Assembly (NCBI GenBank): GCA_025934645.1
Contig: JAICWY010000001.1
Span: 36,930 to 100,929, forward strand
Direction: 5' to 3'
Origin: Vulcanimicrobiia bacterium
Lineage (GTDB): Bacteria > Vulcanimicrobiota > Vulcanimicrobiia > Vulcanimicrobiales > Vulcanimicrobiaceae
DNA length: 64,000 nt
The position numbers and the translations under genes are program-made. This document shows positions 1-9,715 of the stretch, one piece after another. Under the pieces are notes generated by a model. That model ran no database searches and was not told the origin of the DNA. It worked only from the letters and a program-made list of their open reading frames with translations. Position 1 is the stretch's first letter. Each line of letters starts with the position of its first letter.

Positions 1-605
1 GCTAACTCGGCGCGCAGTCCCTCGGAGTAACCGACTGCGGCGAATTTGCTCGCGCTATATGCAAGCAGATGCGGGACGCTCACTTTTCCGCCGATCGACG
101 TAATGTTGGCAATGCGTCCGCCGCCCTGGTGCTGCATGATCGGACGCGCCGCTTCAACGGCGTTGTACATCCCCCAGAAGTGCGTGTTCATGGCGTCTTC
201 GTAATCTTGCCGCGTTAACGACTCGAGCGGTCCAACCGAAATCGTGCCGGCATTATTGACGAGCATGTCGATCCGGCCGAACTGCTCGAATGCCGCACGT
301 ACCGCTGCAGTGACGGACGCGCTTTCGCGCACGTCGCAAGTAAGCCCAAGCACTTCCGCTCCGCGTTCGCGCAACCGCTCGACCGCGCGTTCGACCGTAT
401 CCTGTTCTCGGCCGCACAGGACGATGCGCGCGCCTCGCGACGCTGCCTCGAGCGCAATAGCAAACCCGAGACCGCGCGAGCCTCCGGTAATAAAAACCAC
501 ATGGCCGTTCATACGGCGCGGGGAAAACCCGCGCGCGATTGCACGAATTGCAAGCGTCCCGGCCAACACGGCGCCTGCCGCCCGAAGTATTCTGCGAGTA
601 CGCAT
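1..605 (-). CDS. Short-chain dehydrogenase/reductase (C-terminus beyond window)
   Basis: Classical SDR oxidoreductase; only about the first 200 residues lie inside the window. The cofactor motif TGGSRGLG is near residues 40-47, NNAG follows in mid-domain, and YSASK with an upstream catalytic Ser (NITSIGG) lies at the window edge. ATG at 605 gives an extra 31-residue N-terminus with a hydrophobic helix, as in membrane-anchored SDRs of this kind; a later ATG at 512 would give a soluble form. Substrate unknown. Divergent from the gene at 643. Confidence 0.88.
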   Translation of the reverse strand, partial: MRTRRILRAAGAVLAGTLAIRAIARGFSPRRMNGHVVFITGGSRGLGFAIALEAASRGARIVLCGREQDTVERAVERLRERGAEVLGLTCDVRESASVTAAVRAAFEQFGRIDMLVNNAGTISVGPLESLTRQDYEDAMNTHFWGMYNAVEAARPIMQHQGGGRIANITSIGGKVSVPHLLAYSASKFAAVGYSEGLRAEL

Positions 606-642
606 GGCGTGGGATTACCCTTTTCCTGGGAAAACATGGCGC

Positions 643-1014
643 ATGGATAAGCGAAGCACCGCGGTGTCGTTGTTTGCTGCCGGCGCGGCTGCCGGATTGA
701 CGCTTACATACGTCGCGAGAAACGCACGTGCGCGCATGCGCAAGCCGATCGTTCAAGCGATGACCGTGCTCGTTCCCCGCGATCGCGTGATGGCGTTCGT
801 TCAAGACCGGCAGCTGATGGCGCAGGCCGTCGGATCGAAGAAAATGCTCGGCACCATTCAACATTTAGAGCTGTGCGACGCGCCCGACGGGCGCGGAACC
901 GAGATGTATCTCTCGATGCGCGGACTCGGAAAATACTCCATCAAAGAAGTGCTGCGCCGGTTGAAGGCGCTGCTTGAGGCGGGCGAGATCCCGACGGGAA
1001 GGCGGTACGCATGA
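643..1014 (+). CDS. Short SRPBCC-like protein with N-terminal hydrophobic segment
   Basis: 123-residue protein. Residues about 5-20 are hydrophobic (anchor or signal). The rest resembles the second half of polyketide cyclase/dehydrase (SRPBCC) proteins, ending in the typical tail LRRLKALLEAGEIPT. A full SRPBCC fold is about 140-150 residues, so this looks shortened at its N-terminus. Its last codons overlap the alcohol dehydrogenase start by 4 bp (ATGA), so the two are probably co-translated. Molecular function unknown. Confidence 0.7.
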   Translation: MDKRSTAVSLFAAGAAAGLTLTYVARNARARMRKPIVQAMTVLVPRDRVMAFVQDRQLMAQAVGSKKMLGTIQHLELCDAPDGRGTEMYLSMRGLGKYSIKEVLRRLKALLEAGEIPTGRRYA

Positions 1015-2246
1015 AAGCGGTGGTCTGGCACGGCAAGCAAGACGTGCGCGTGGAGCGTGTGAAAGATCCGGAGATCCTCAACCCGCGCGATGCGATCGTG
1101 CGCGTGACCGCGACGGCGATTTGCGGATCCGACATGCACTTATACAACGGCTACATGCCGACGATGAAGCCGGGCGATATACTCGGGCATGAGTTCATGG
1201 GCATTGTCGAAGAGGTGGGGCCGGAAGTCCGCAATCTGAGCAAAGGCGACCGGGTCGTCGTGCCGTTCACCATTGCGTGCGGAAACTGCGAGCCGTGCAC
1301 CCGCGAACAATGGTCGCTGTGCGATAACTCGAATCCCAACGCCGGAATGGCGGAGCGGTTGTACGGATATTCGTGCAGCGGATTATTCGGTTACACGCAC
1401 CTCTTCGGCGGCTACGCCGGCGGACAATCCGAGTACGTGCGCGTACCGTTCGCCGACATCGGCCCGTTGGTCGTGCCCGACGAGATCGATGACGAGCGCG
1501 CGTTGTATCTCACCGATATCTTCCCGACGGGCTACATGGCTGCCGAGAACTGCGACATCAAGCAGGGCGACGTGATCGCCGTGTGGGGCTGCGGACCCGT
1601 CGGACAATTCGCGATTCGCAGCGCACTGCTGATCGGCGCAGCCGACGTCATTGCGATCGACCGCATTCCCGAACGCTTGGAAATGGCTGCCGCTGCCGGC
1701 GCGCGTGTCGTGAACTTCGATGACGTCAACGTGCTCGAAGCCTTGAACGAGATGACCGGCGGACGCGGTCCCGACGCGTGCATCGACTGCGTCGGCATGG
1801 AGGCGCACGGCGTCGCGCCCGACGCGGTGCTCGACAAAGCCAAACAAGCGATGCGGTTGGAAATGGACCGGGCGCACGTGCTGCGCTTGGCGATCCAAGC
1901 GATCGGTAAAGGCGGCACGCTCTCGGTGCCCGGCGTCTACGGCGGCTTCATCGACAAGATGCCGGTCGGCGCGATGTTCGAAAAAGGTATTCAAATGCGC
2001 GGTGGTCAGACGCACATGCACCGGTATCTGCGTCCGCTCATGGAGAAGGTGCGGCGTGGCGACATCGACCCGTCGTTCATCATCACGCATCGCGGCACGC
2101 TGGACGACGCGCCGCAGTACTACGATTTTATGGCGAATCACAAAGCGGACATGGTGAAGTCGTTCTTGCGGCCCAACGCCATGATGCAGGGCGAGGTGTC
2201 GCGCTACGAACGCTCGCGCGAGGAGATGACGGCCGCCTCCAGGTAA
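1011..2246 (+). CDS. Zinc-dependent alcohol dehydrogenase (MDR superfamily)
   Basis: 411-residue medium-chain dehydrogenase that should oxidise an alcohol or aldehyde adduct with NAD. Catalytic zinc ligands are visible at Cys38 (ICGSD) and His60-Glu61 (GHEFMG). The structural-zinc lobe has Cys90, Cys93, Cys96 and Cys104. The Rossmann motif GCGPVG is near residue 194. Length and a long insertion in the C-terminal half resemble the glutathione-independent formaldehyde dehydrogenase-like group. Overlaps the upstream SRPBCC gene and is followed 9 bp later by an MFS pump. Substrate not determinable. Confidence 0.92.
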   Translation: MKAVVWHGKQDVRVERVKDPEILNPRDAIVRVTATAICGSDMHLYNGYMPTMKPGDILGHEFMGIVEEVGPEVRNLSKGDRVVVPFTIACGNCEPCTREQWSLCDNSNPNAGMAERLYGYSCSGLFGYTHLFGGYAGGQSEYVRVPFADIGPLVVPDEIDDERALYLTDIFPTGYMAAENCDIKQGDVIAVWGCGPVGQFAIRSALLIGAADVIAIDRIPERLEMAAAAGARVVNFDDVNVLEALNEMTGGRGPDACIDCVGMEAHGVAPDAVLDKAKQAMRLEMDRAHVLRLAIQAIGKGGTLSVPGVYGGFIDKMPVGAMFEKGIQMRGGQTHMHRYLRPLMEKVRRGDIDPSFIITHRGTLDDAPQYYDFMANHKADMVKSFLRPNAMMQGEVSRYERSREEMTAASR

Positions 2247-2255
2247 GTTCCGGCC

Positions 2256-3458
2256 ATGCGCCGGTCCTGGAATCTTAAAGCCCTTGCCGTCATGGGCTTC
2301 GCGCACGGCGCGAGCGATTATTTTTCGGGGATGGTGCCGCTGCTGATCTTTACGATCGTCAGCGCACACCATCTTCCGCCGTTGTATCAGGGCGCGATCG
2401 GGTTCCTGTGGTATCTCACCAGTTCGATCGTGCAGCCGTTGTTCGGCGCATACTCCGATCGTGCCGGGCGCTGGTGGTTTTTGCCCGCATCCGTCGCGCT
2501 CACTGTCGCGGCCGTCTCCCTTATCGGCGTCGCCGGCGGCTTGGCGATGCTCGCGGTGCTGGTCGTGATCGGCGGTCTAGGCTCGGCCGTCATGCATCCG
2601 GAAGCGGGAAAATATGCCGCTTTGCTGAGCGGCGAGCGCAAATCGGGGGGTATTTCGATCTTCCAGATCGGCGGCGCCGTCGGCTACGCGTTCGGTCCCG
2701 TCACGATCTCGCTGTTGTTGCAGCATTACGGCAATTCCGGTTCGCTGTGGATGCTGTTGCCTGGCGCGCTCGCGGTCATCGCGCTTTTCGCCTGGATGCG
2801 CGGCATCGACGCGCACGCGCAGCGCGAACAGGAAGCGCACCGTGCAAAACTCGACGCTTCCGGCATCGCGGACGTCGACAAGACCGGCGTCGGCTTGCTG
2901 GTCGCCGCAACGGCGCTGAAATATTTGGCGGCCGCCGCATTCATGACGTACCTGCCGAACCTCGTCGTCGCGCGCGGTGGAACGATTGCAGAAGCGGGCG
3001 TAATCGTCACGGCGTTTCTGGCCGCGGGTGTTGTCGGATTGTATGCCGGCGGATGGCTCGGCGATCGTTTCGGTCCGGTGCCGATTGCTGCGGGAAGCTT
3101 GGCCGCGGCCGCGCCGGCGTTGTACGGATTTTTCGTGCTCGGCGGCGGTGCGGGCATCGGGTCGCTGTTGCTGGCGAGCGCGCTGCTCAACGTGCAGAGC
3201 GCCCCGAGCGTCGCAATCGTGCAGCGGATGCTGCCCCGCAACCTGGGCATGGCGCTCGGCTTGATGAACGGCGTGGCGTTCGGCGCGGGCTCCGCGCTCG
3301 TGACGGCGGTGGGTTTCGGCGTCGCGCGGGTCGGCGCTGCAAACGCGCTTTCGGATGTCAGCGTTTTGCCGCTTGCGTGCGCAGCCGCGTATTGGATTGC
3401 GGGGCGCCGGGGCGGCCTAATTCAGACCAGCGCGTCGAGCAGTGCGACCGCTTCCTGA
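2256..3458 (+). CDS. MFS transporter, fosmidomycin-resistance type
   Basis: 400-residue hydrophobic protein with about 12 membrane segments. The opening GFAHGASDYFSGMVPLL and the central loop HPEAGKYAALLSG are typical of Fsr-type major facilitator efflux pumps. Starts 9 bp after the alcohol dehydrogenase and probably shares its transcript. Its 3' end overlaps the convergent terpene synthase gene by 37 bp. Substrate not predictable from sequence; Fsr homologues export fosmidomycin and other small anions. Confidence 0.87.
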   Translation: MRRSWNLKALAVMGFAHGASDYFSGMVPLLIFTIVSAHHLPPLYQGAIGFLWYLTSSIVQPLFGAYSDRAGRWWFLPASVALTVAAVSLIGVAGGLAMLAVLVVIGGLGSAVMHPEAGKYAALLSGERKSGGISIFQIGGAVGYAFGPVTISLLLQHYGNSGSLWMLLPGALAVIALFAWMRGIDAHAQREQEAHRAKLDASGIADVDKTGVGLLVAATALKYLAAAAFMTYLPNLVVARGGTIAEAGVIVTAFLAAGVVGLYAGGWLGDRFGPVPIAAGSLAAAAPALYGFFVLGGGAGIGSLLLASALLNVQSAPSVAIVQRMLPRNLGMALGLMNGVAFGAGSALVTAVGFGVARVGAANALSDVSVLPLACAAAYWIAGRRGGLIQTSASSSATAS

Positions 3459-4489
3459 TTCAGATTCTGCTGCGCTATTTTTGGATGGCTCAGATAGAAC
3501 AGCGCCATGATCCGCAGCGCGAAGCGGTGCGCCCGCGGCATGCCGAGCGTTGCGAAACCCGCTTGGGCTTGACCGGCTAAGGCGGCCGCGCGCGTTTTGA
3601 AGGTCAGGAAACCGTCGTAACAAGCGATCCAGTTCAGGTCCCCGTGCTCGCGATCTTCCCGCTGGTCGATGAATGAGTCGAGCAGCACGTGAAGTGCCGA
3701 GAACGCCGGAAAGTACGCGTCGTACGAGCGTCCGATGCGGTCAAAATCGCTGCAGAACGCCGCGTACAACGGCGCGTACACTTGAAACTGCGAACCGGCT
3801 GCCGCAGCAAATTCCCACCAGGCCAGTCCCGGATAGCGCGCCCCTTCCTTCGCGTGCCACTCAATACACGCGCGAGCGCGATCGCCGTCCGGGAGATGTG
3901 CGTAGGTTTGCACGTCGGCGTAGAGCCGCGCCGCCTCGCTGAAATACGGCACGAGCAGCTCGTGATCGCCCAGGCGCCCCAGCGCCGTCCGCACGCGCTT
4001 CACGAGCGTGCGCAGGTAATCGCCGTCGTCGCCGGGCGGCCCGTGCAGGTAGTACTCATGCAGCGGGCGCGCGGGATCGAGCGCGTCGGCAAGCGCCAAA
4101 TGCAGGTGGCGGAACGCTTCGGGCGGCGTTTCCGGATGACGATCGCAAAGGCAGTCCAGAAAATCGTAGATCGTCTCGAGCGGCGCGACGATGTCGACGT
4201 AGTGCTCGCGAGCCGCGCTCGGCAGAAACGTCGCTAAAATGCATGCGCCTGCGACGTGATATGCCTTGTCGCGCAAACTGGATTGCGCCTGCGCGCGAAG
4301 TTCCGCGTCGGGAATGCGCTCCGCCAGCCGTTCCAAACGTGCGAGCGCTTTGCGCGCCAGCGGGACCACGTGCACCAAGAACGTACGCAGATCGAACGCG
4401 TCGTCCAGACCGCCGCGAAGCAGAAATGCGAGGCGGCGCGGGCCGAACAATACGCGCTTGACGGCCCAGTCGATCTCTTGCGAGAGCAC
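3422..4489 (-). CDS. DUF2600 / tetraprenyl-beta-curcumene synthase-like terpene synthase
   Basis: 355-residue all-helical protein of the DUF2600 (YtpB) family. In Bacillus, YtpB cyclises tetraprenyl diphosphate into a C35 sesquarterpene. The family's acidic segment is visible as TIYDFLDCLCDR near residue 130, followed by EYYLHG and the aromatic stretch YPGLAWWEF; FSALHVLLDSFIDQ is a second acidic helix. GTG start 4 bp downstream of the GlcE stop suggests cotranscription. No companion squalene-hopene cyclase or polyprenyl synthase lies in the window. Confidence 0.82.
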   Translation of the reverse strand: MLSQEIDWAVKRVLFGPRRLAFLLRGGLDDAFDLRTFLVHVVPLARKALARLERLAERIPDAELRAQAQSSLRDKAYHVAGACILATFLPSAAREHYVDIVAPLETIYDFLDCLCDRHPETPPEAFRHLHLALADALDPARPLHEYYLHGPPGDDGDYLRTLVKRVRTALGRLGDHELLVPYFSEAARLYADVQTYAHLPDGDRARACIEWHAKEGARYPGLAWWEFAAAAGSQFQVYAPLYAAFCSDFDRIGRSYDAYFPAFSALHVLLDSFIDQREDREHGDLNWIACYDGFLTFKTRAAALAGQAQAGFATLGMPRAHRFALRIMALFYLSHPKIAQQNLNQEAVALLDALV

Positions 4490-4493
4490 CGCT

Positions 4494-5711
4494 CTAAATG
4501 CCGCCGACGAAGCGCCCGGGATTCAAGATGCCGCGAGGATCGAAGCGCTCTTTCATGCGCCGCATTGTCTCGATCGCGGCCGGCGGTTCGCCCCACGCGT
4601 CCAACGCGCTGCGGATCGGCGCGGCGCCGGCGACGATGGCGCGCTTGGGCTCCAATTCACGCAGGATGTCGTCGTAGCGTTCGATCTTTTCCGCGAAGGC
4701 GCGGCTGTCGCGATCGCTCACCCGAAGGTGGGCGTCGCCGTTCATGATGTCGAGCAGCACGTCGGTGAACAATTCGCGAGCGTTCGCCGCATCGCGGATC
4801 GCCGTTGCACGCTCTTCGACGGCGCCGGGCGTGGTGAGGACGCGATAGGTGATCGAACGCTCGCCCAAATTCTCCACGTGCGCATCGAGCACGCGATCGA
4901 AGCTCTCGCCTGCGCCCGCATCGACGATCAGCGTTTCAGGAACGCCCGCGCGTCCCAGAGCCGAACGCGCGTCGCGCGTCGCGCGATCCACCAGCGCTTC
5001 GGAGCCTTCGAGCAATACGTACAAGCGGCCGTCGATCCCATCTTCACCATCGATGCTCTTGCGGAAACCTTCGATGCAGAACGCGGCGGCGGGCGTGATG
5101 GCCATGCCCGCAATCTGCGCGACGGCACGCGAGCGCGTCCGCTCCGGTAATTTGGCGAGCAGTACCCGCCGGCGCGGTGGTAAGGGAATCGTTTTGAGAT
5201 TGAGCTGCGTGATGATGCCCAGCGTTCCGAGCGAGCCGATGTACAGCTTGCTCATATCGTAGCCGCTGACGTTTTTTACCACCATGCCGCCGGCATTTGC
5301 CAGCGTTCCGTCGGCGAGCACGACCTGCGATCCGATCACATAATCGCGCGCGCGGCCGTACAGATGGCGGCGCGGGCCGAGCCATCCTGCTGCGAGCGTG
5401 CCGCCGGCGGTAGCTTTGCGGCGAAGCGGCGCGTCGAGTGGAATGAACTGCCCGCGCTGCGCGAGGGACTCCGCCAAATCGCCGAGGCGGATTCCGGCTT
5501 GCACCGCGCACGTGAGATCGTGGTACTCGTGCGTGATGAGCGCGCTCAAGCCGAGCGTTGAAATGGAGAGATCCGCCCGTGACGGCGCGTTGCCGAGTCC
5601 GTTCAAGGTTTGTCCGCCCTCGATCGAAAGCGCGCGGCCGTCGCGTTCGCACCCGGCGACCGCGGCGCGCAGTTCATCGAGGCTGCTCGGCGAGATGCGT
5701 TCGGCGATCAT
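4494..5711 (-). CDS. glcE: Glycolate oxidase subunit GlcE-like, FAD-binding
   Basis: 405-residue FAD-binding type 4 (PCMH) protein corresponding to the smaller flavin subunit of glycolate oxidase. FAD-binding signatures include [28 protein letters not shown] and [20 protein letters not shown]. The C-terminus has the common ending [13 protein letters not shown]. Its ATG overlaps the GlcD stop by 4 bp. Together GlcD and GlcE would oxidise glycolate to glyoxylate, but the usual Fe-S subunit GlcF is not adjacent. Confidence 0.87.
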   Translation of the reverse strand: MIAERISPSSLDELRAAVAGCERDGRALSIEGGQTLNGLGNAPSRADLSISTLGLSALITHEYHDLTCAVQAGIRLGDLAESLAQRGQFIPLDAPLRRKATAGGTLAAGWLGPRRHLYGRARDYVIGSQVVLADGTLANAGGMVVKNVSGYDMSKLYIGSLGTLGIITQLNLKTIPLPPRRRVLLAKLPERTRSRAVAQIAGMAITPAAAFCIEGFRKSIDGEDGIDGRLYVLLEGSEALVDRATRDARSALGRAGVPETLIVDAGAGESFDRVLDAHVENLGERSITYRVLTTPGAVEERATAIRDAANARELFTDVLLDIMNGDAHLRVSDRDSRAFAEKIERYDDILRELEPKRAIVAGAAPIRSALDAWGEPPAAIETMRRMKERFDPRGILNPGRFVGGI

Positions 5712-7093
5712 CGCTGCCGTACTTCGCCGCAGCCGACGCCTGCCGGAAAGATCTTTTCGGGATTCAAGCGGCGTTTCGGATCGAAGACGTCGCGCACGCG
5801 CGCCATCGTCGCGAGATCGTCCGTGCTGAAGATCCGCGTGAGCGTGCCGCGCTTTTCGAAGCCGATGCCGTGTTCGCCGCTGATCGTTCCGCCGAGCTCG
5901 ACCGCCGCTTGCAGAATGTCGTTGCCGGCGTCGATGACGGCGGCGACTTGCTGTTTGTCGCTGCGATCGTACATCAGCAGCGGATGCAGATTTCCGTCGC
6001 CCGCGTGAAACACGTTTGCCACACGGATGCTGCGCTCGGAGCACGCATGTTCGACGGCGCTCAGCGCTTGCGGAAGTTTCGTCCGCGGCACGACGACGTC
6101 TTGAATATAGTAGTTCGGCGCGAAACGGCCCGTCGCGCCGAGCGCGCCTTTGCGACCGGCCCAAAGCGCGTCACGCTCGGCTGCCGATCGCGCGGAACGC
6201 CACGACGTTGCGCCCGCCGCACGAACGATCGGCGCCATGAGCGCTTCGTACGCGTTCAAATCGTCTTCGAATCCGGCGCTCTCGATCAGCAGCACCGCGC
6301 CCGCGTCGGTGGGATATCCGCTGTGAAACGCAGCCTCGACCATCTGCAGCGCGAGCCCGTCCATCATCTCGAGCGCCGTCGGCACGATGCCCGCGCCGAT
6401 GATCGCGGAGACGCCCTCCGAAGCACTCTCGACGTCGGGAAATCCGGCAAGCCACACGCGCACGGCTTCGGGCTGACGCATCAGCCGCACCCAGGCGGAC
6501 GTGACGACGCCGAGCGTCCCTTCGCTGCCGACGAGCGCGCCGGTGAGATCGTATCCGTCCTCTTCAACCCACGTGTGCTGCACGTCGCCGTTCTCGTCGA
6601 CGATCTCAAGGCCGAGCACGTGATTGACGGTCGTACCGTAAGAAAGGCAATGCGGGCCGCCGGCATTTGTGCCGATGTTGCCGCCAATTGTCGAAGCTTT
6701 CTGCGATGACGGATCCGGCGCGTAAAATAATCCGGCATGCGCGACCTTTTTGGAGAGGTCGAGATTGATCAGGCCGGGCTGCACGCGCGCGCGGCGGTTC
6801 GGCGCATCCAATTCCAGAATCCGGTTCATCCGCGCGAAGGAGAAGACGACGCCGCCTTCCGCGGGAACCGCACCGCCGCACAGGCCCGTGCCTGCGCCTC
6901 GCGGCACGATCGGTTCGTCGCACGCCTTGGCGATCTTCACGGCGGCCGCGACGTCGATAGCCGACGCCGGCAATACCACCGCTGATGGCATGCGCCCTTG
7001 CGTGTAAGCATCGAAGGCGTACACGGAAAGGTCTTCCGGAGCGGTTTTAACCGCGTCGGGACCGAGTGCTTCGATGAGCCGTTCGACAACCAC
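5708..7093 (-). CDS. glcD: Glycolate oxidase subunit GlcD-like FAD-linked oxidase
   Basis: 461-residue FAD-linked oxidase of the GlcD / D-lactate dehydrogenase family. FAD pyrophosphate loop: [15 protein letters not shown]; further motifs [41 protein letters not shown] and [10 protein letters not shown]. All are expected of a working 2-hydroxyacid oxidase. GTG start at 7093, the first gene of a minus-strand operon glcD-glcE-terpene synthase, divergent from the PilZ gene. Confidence 0.91.
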   Translation of the reverse strand: MVVERLIEALGPDAVKTAPEDLSVYAFDAYTQGRMPSAVVLPASAIDVAAAVKIAKACDEPIVPRGAGTGLCGGAVPAEGGVVFSFARMNRILELDAPNRRARVQPGLINLDLSKKVAHAGLFYAPDPSSQKASTIGGNIGTNAGGPHCLSYGTTVNHVLGLEIVDENGDVQHTWVEEDGYDLTGALVGSEGTLGVVTSAWVRLMRQPEAVRVWLAGFPDVESASEGVSAIIGAGIVPTALEMMDGLALQMVEAAFHSGYPTDAGAVLLIESAGFEDDLNAYEALMAPIVRAAGATSWRSARSAAERDALWAGRKGALGATGRFAPNYYIQDVVVPRTKLPQALSAVEHACSERSIRVANVFHAGDGNLHPLLMYDRSDKQQVAAVIDAGNDILQAAVELGGTISGEHGIGFEKRGTLTRIFSTDDLATMARVRDVFDPKRRLNPEKIFPAGVGCGEVRQR

Positions 7094-7146
7094 ACCGCAT
7101 CTTTAGAAGGAACCGCGCCGACTGCCTTTTAACGGCTCATCCCAGC

Positions 7147-7656
7147 GTGTTCTTTTTCAAAAAAAAGAAACCGGCGAGCCGTCCCAAAGCCGCGGCTCCC
7201 AGCTCGACGCAAAAACGATCGTCGTTTCGAATGCCGGTCGAGTTCGACTTGCTCTATACGCTGGAGGGCCGGCGCGGCCGCCGCAGCGGCAAGGCAAACG
7301 ACCTGAGCGCGGGCGGACTGCGTCTCTCGTGCGACGAGGACTTGGTCAAGGGCTCGGTGCTCTTGCTCGACTTCAGATTACCGGACGAGTTTCTTGCCTC
7401 GATGACTATCGAGAAAGAAGTCTTCGAACAAAGCCCGTTCGGCTTACGCCCCGAGTCGATTAAGACGGCGCCGCCCGGATTTGCCCCGATGAGCGTGCAC
7501 GCGAAAGTGCTCGTCACGTTCTTCAGCATAGAGCAGAAGAAATTCGCTCACGGCATGTCGTTTGTCGACATCGACGAGAAAACGCAAGAGGAGCTGCAGC
7601 GCTTCATCCACCTCTGGCAGCTCAACTACATCCGCACCCACCGCAGCGAACTGTAG
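7147..7656 (+). CDS. PilZ-domain protein (putative c-di-GMP receptor)
   Basis: 169 residues from a GTG start, beginning with a very basic FFFKKKKP segment. The c-di-GMP-binding signature is complete: RSSFR (RxxxR) near residue 27 and DLSAGG (D/NxSxxG) near residue 55. The remainder fits a PilZ beta-barrel and ends in a helix. A diguanylate cyclase is encoded 5 kb away, so ligand supply is plausible. No partner is fused to it; target unknown. Confidence 0.87.
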   Translation: MFFFKKKKPASRPKAAAPSSTQKRSSFRMPVEFDLLYTLEGRRGRRSGKANDLSAGGLRLSCDEDLVKGSVLLLDFRLPDEFLASMTIEKEVFEQSPFGLRPESIKTAPPGFAPMSVHAKVLVTFFSIEQKKFAHGMSFVDIDEKTQEELQRFIHLWQLNYIRTHRSEL

Positions 7657-8886
7657 CTAGTACAAGAGATACTTCGCGCGGATTGCTTTGAAGCGCGTGA
7701 GCGCCGGTTCCCATTGCGCGAGAATTTGCGGCGCGCTGAGGCCTTCGGTCAGGCCCGATGCGAGCGTGCCGGTGCCCCAATCCGTCGCCAGAGGTTTTTC
7801 CGATATCGAAATTGTGCGTGGTGAAACGCTGCGCACCGCGGTAATGAGTTCGACCGCCGTGCGTACCGCCTGGAACTGGTACGGATCGAAGACGTCGAGT
7901 TCTACGCCGCCGATCTGTTGATCTTTGAGAGCGCCGAAGAACGGCGACCAATATGCGGGCCGGAAATACACGCCCGGAAGGTTCCGGGCGTTAAGTACCG
8001 CCGCCACGCGGTATGCGTCGAGTCCGACGGCACCGGCGTATTTGAACGGTTTTGTAGTGCCGATGCCGGCGTTCAATCCGACGTTGTCGATCAGGCCCGT
8101 GCACGGATAGACTATCGCGGTGTTCCACTCGGGAATGTTCGGCGAAGTCTGCACCCATTGCAGGCCCGTGTCCGGCCACAGCATCGAGCGCCGCCAGCCT
8201 TCCATTTTGATCACGCGCAGCTTCGCGCCGATGCCGAATTGGACGTTGAACATCTGCGCGAGTTCGCCCACCGTCATGCCGTGGCGCATTGCGATCGGAT
8301 ACAGCCCGATGAACGATTTGAAGCGCGGGTCGAGAACCGGACCCTCGACTTGCACGCCGCCGATCGGATTGGGGCGATCGAGCACCCAAATCTCTTTGTC
8401 GAATTCCTTTGCTGCCTCCATCGCGTACGCCATCGTGGAGACATAGGTGTACGGGCGCGCGCCAACATCTTGAATGTCGAACAACAGGACGTCGACGCCC
8501 GCGAGCATCTGTGCCGTCGGATGCCGCTGCTTGCCGTACAAGCTGTACACGGGAAGACCCGTACGCTCGTCGGTGTACGAGGAGACGTACGCGCCGGCGG
8601 CACGGTCGCCGCGCAATCCGTGCTCCGGCGAGTAGATCGCCTTGATGCAGATGCGCGGGTCCGCTTTGATTGCATCGACGATGCTGACCAAACGCGACGT
8701 CACGCCGGTTTGGTTTGTAATTACACCGACGCACCGTCCGTGGAGATCGCGTTCCGCAGTACGCAGGAAAACCTCATCGCCGAGTACGACGCGCGCCGCG
8801 GGCAGCGGGGCGGCCGCAGCCGTGCTAAAAAAAGCCGCCGCGCAAACCGCGGCGGCGAGCAGCATCGGTAGTGTGCGCTTAAACAA
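7657..8886 (-). CDS. namZ: DUF1343 exo-beta-N-acetylmuramidase (NamZ/GH171-like), secreted
   Basis: About 409 residues. Typical DUF1343 blocks: VGVITNQTGV, YSPEHGLRG, LLFDIQDVGAR, DRPNPIGG, MRHGMTVGELAQM, IGTTKPF. NamZ proteins release terminal MurNAc from murein fragments. TTG at 8886 gives a clean signal peptide (FKRTLP, then a long Ala/Leu core ending AAAA) and overlaps the mqnD stop by 8 bp, as mqnD itself overlaps mqnB; an internal ATG at 8865 would trim the n-region. Last gene of the queD-queE-mqnB-mqnD operon. Confidence 0.88.
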   Translation of the reverse strand: MFKRTLPMLLAAAVCAAAFFSTAAAAPLPAARVVLGDEVFLRTAERDLHGRCVGVITNQTGVTSRLVSIVDAIKADPRICIKAIYSPEHGLRGDRAAGAYVSSYTDERTGLPVYSLYGKQRHPTAQMLAGVDVLLFDIQDVGARPYTYVSTMAYAMEAAKEFDKEIWVLDRPNPIGGVQVEGPVLDPRFKSFIGLYPIAMRHGMTVGELAQMFNVQFGIGAKLRVIKMEGWRRSMLWPDTGLQWVQTSPNIPEWNTAIVYPCTGLIDNVGLNAGIGTTKPFKYAGAVGLDAYRVAAVLNARNLPGVYFRPAYWSPFFGALKDQQIGGVELDVFDPYQFQAVRTAVELITAVRSVSPRTISISEKPLATDWGTGTLASGLTEGLSAPQILAQWEPALTRFKAIRAKYLLY

Positions 8887-9715
8887 ATTCGGCCTCCGTG
8901 CTTTCGGGAATGATGCGCGCTTCGTGCGCGCGGCGAAAGAGCTCGTTAACGGCAGCGATTCCGGCATCACCTACGTCATCGGTATATTCGTTAACGTAGA
9001 GCGCGATATGCTTTCGCATCACGTCTTCGCTCATCTCGGTTGCGTGCTCGCGTACGTACGCGGCGATCGCGCGCTCGTTTTCGCGCGCAAGCGCGAGGCT
9101 GCGGCGTATCGCGTCGTTGACCGTCGCCGCTTCATCGTCCTCGAGATCGCGGCGCGCCAGAATCGCGCCGAGCGGAATCGGCATGCCGGTCTCGCCTTCC
9201 CACCATTCGCCGAGGTCGGCCACTTTCGCTAGACCGCGTTCTTGATAGGTAAAACGCGACTCGTGGATGATGAGCCCGGCATCAACCGCGCCGCTCGCGA
9301 CCGCATCCACGATCTTATCGAAGCGCATTTGAATAGTTTGCGGGCGCGCGCCCATCGCCAAACGCAGCAGCATGAACGCCGTCGTCATCTCGCCCGGAAT
9401 CGCGACGATGGCGTCTTTCAAATCGTCCAGCGTCTTCGGGCCGTTCTCGCGCGCGACGACGAGCGGTCCGCACCCGCGCCCCAGCGCGCCGCCCGAGCGC
9501 AAAATGCGGTAATTTTCCATCAGCAGCGGAATCGCGCCGTAGCTGACCTTCGTCAGGCAATAGTCTGCTTTTAAAGCCGAGGTATTGAGACTTTCGACGT
9601 CTTCCAACTGCACGCGCACGTCGGGCGCGCCGTCGATGAGGCCGTTTGTCCACGCCGCGAAAATATACGTGTCGTTCGGGCAGGGCGAGTATGCAAGGGT
9701 GATCGGTCTATCCAA
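8879..9715 (-). CDS. mqnD: 1,4-dihydroxy-6-naphthoate synthase MqnD
   Basis: 278-residue periplasmic-binding-fold enzyme of the futalosine menaquinone pathway, converting cyclic dehypoxanthinyl futalosine to 1,4-dihydroxy-6-naphthoate. The N-terminal signature YSPCPNDTYIF separates MqnD from MqnA. The conserved HESRFTYQERGL near residue 150 carries the catalytic-His region. TTG start overlaps the mqnB stop by 8 bp. mqnA, mqnC and mqnE are not in the window. Confidence 0.92.
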   Translation of the reverse strand: MDRPITLAYSPCPNDTYIFAAWTNGLIDGAPDVRVQLEDVESLNTSALKADYCLTKVSYGAIPLLMENYRILRSGGALGRGCGPLVVARENGPKTLDDLKDAIVAIPGEMTTAFMLLRLAMGARPQTIQMRFDKIVDAVASGAVDAGLIIHESRFTYQERGLAKVADLGEWWEGETGMPIPLGAILARRDLEDDEAATVNDAIRRSLALARENERAIAAYVREHATEMSEDVMRKHIALYVNEYTDDVGDAGIAAVNELFRRAHEARIIPESTEAEFV

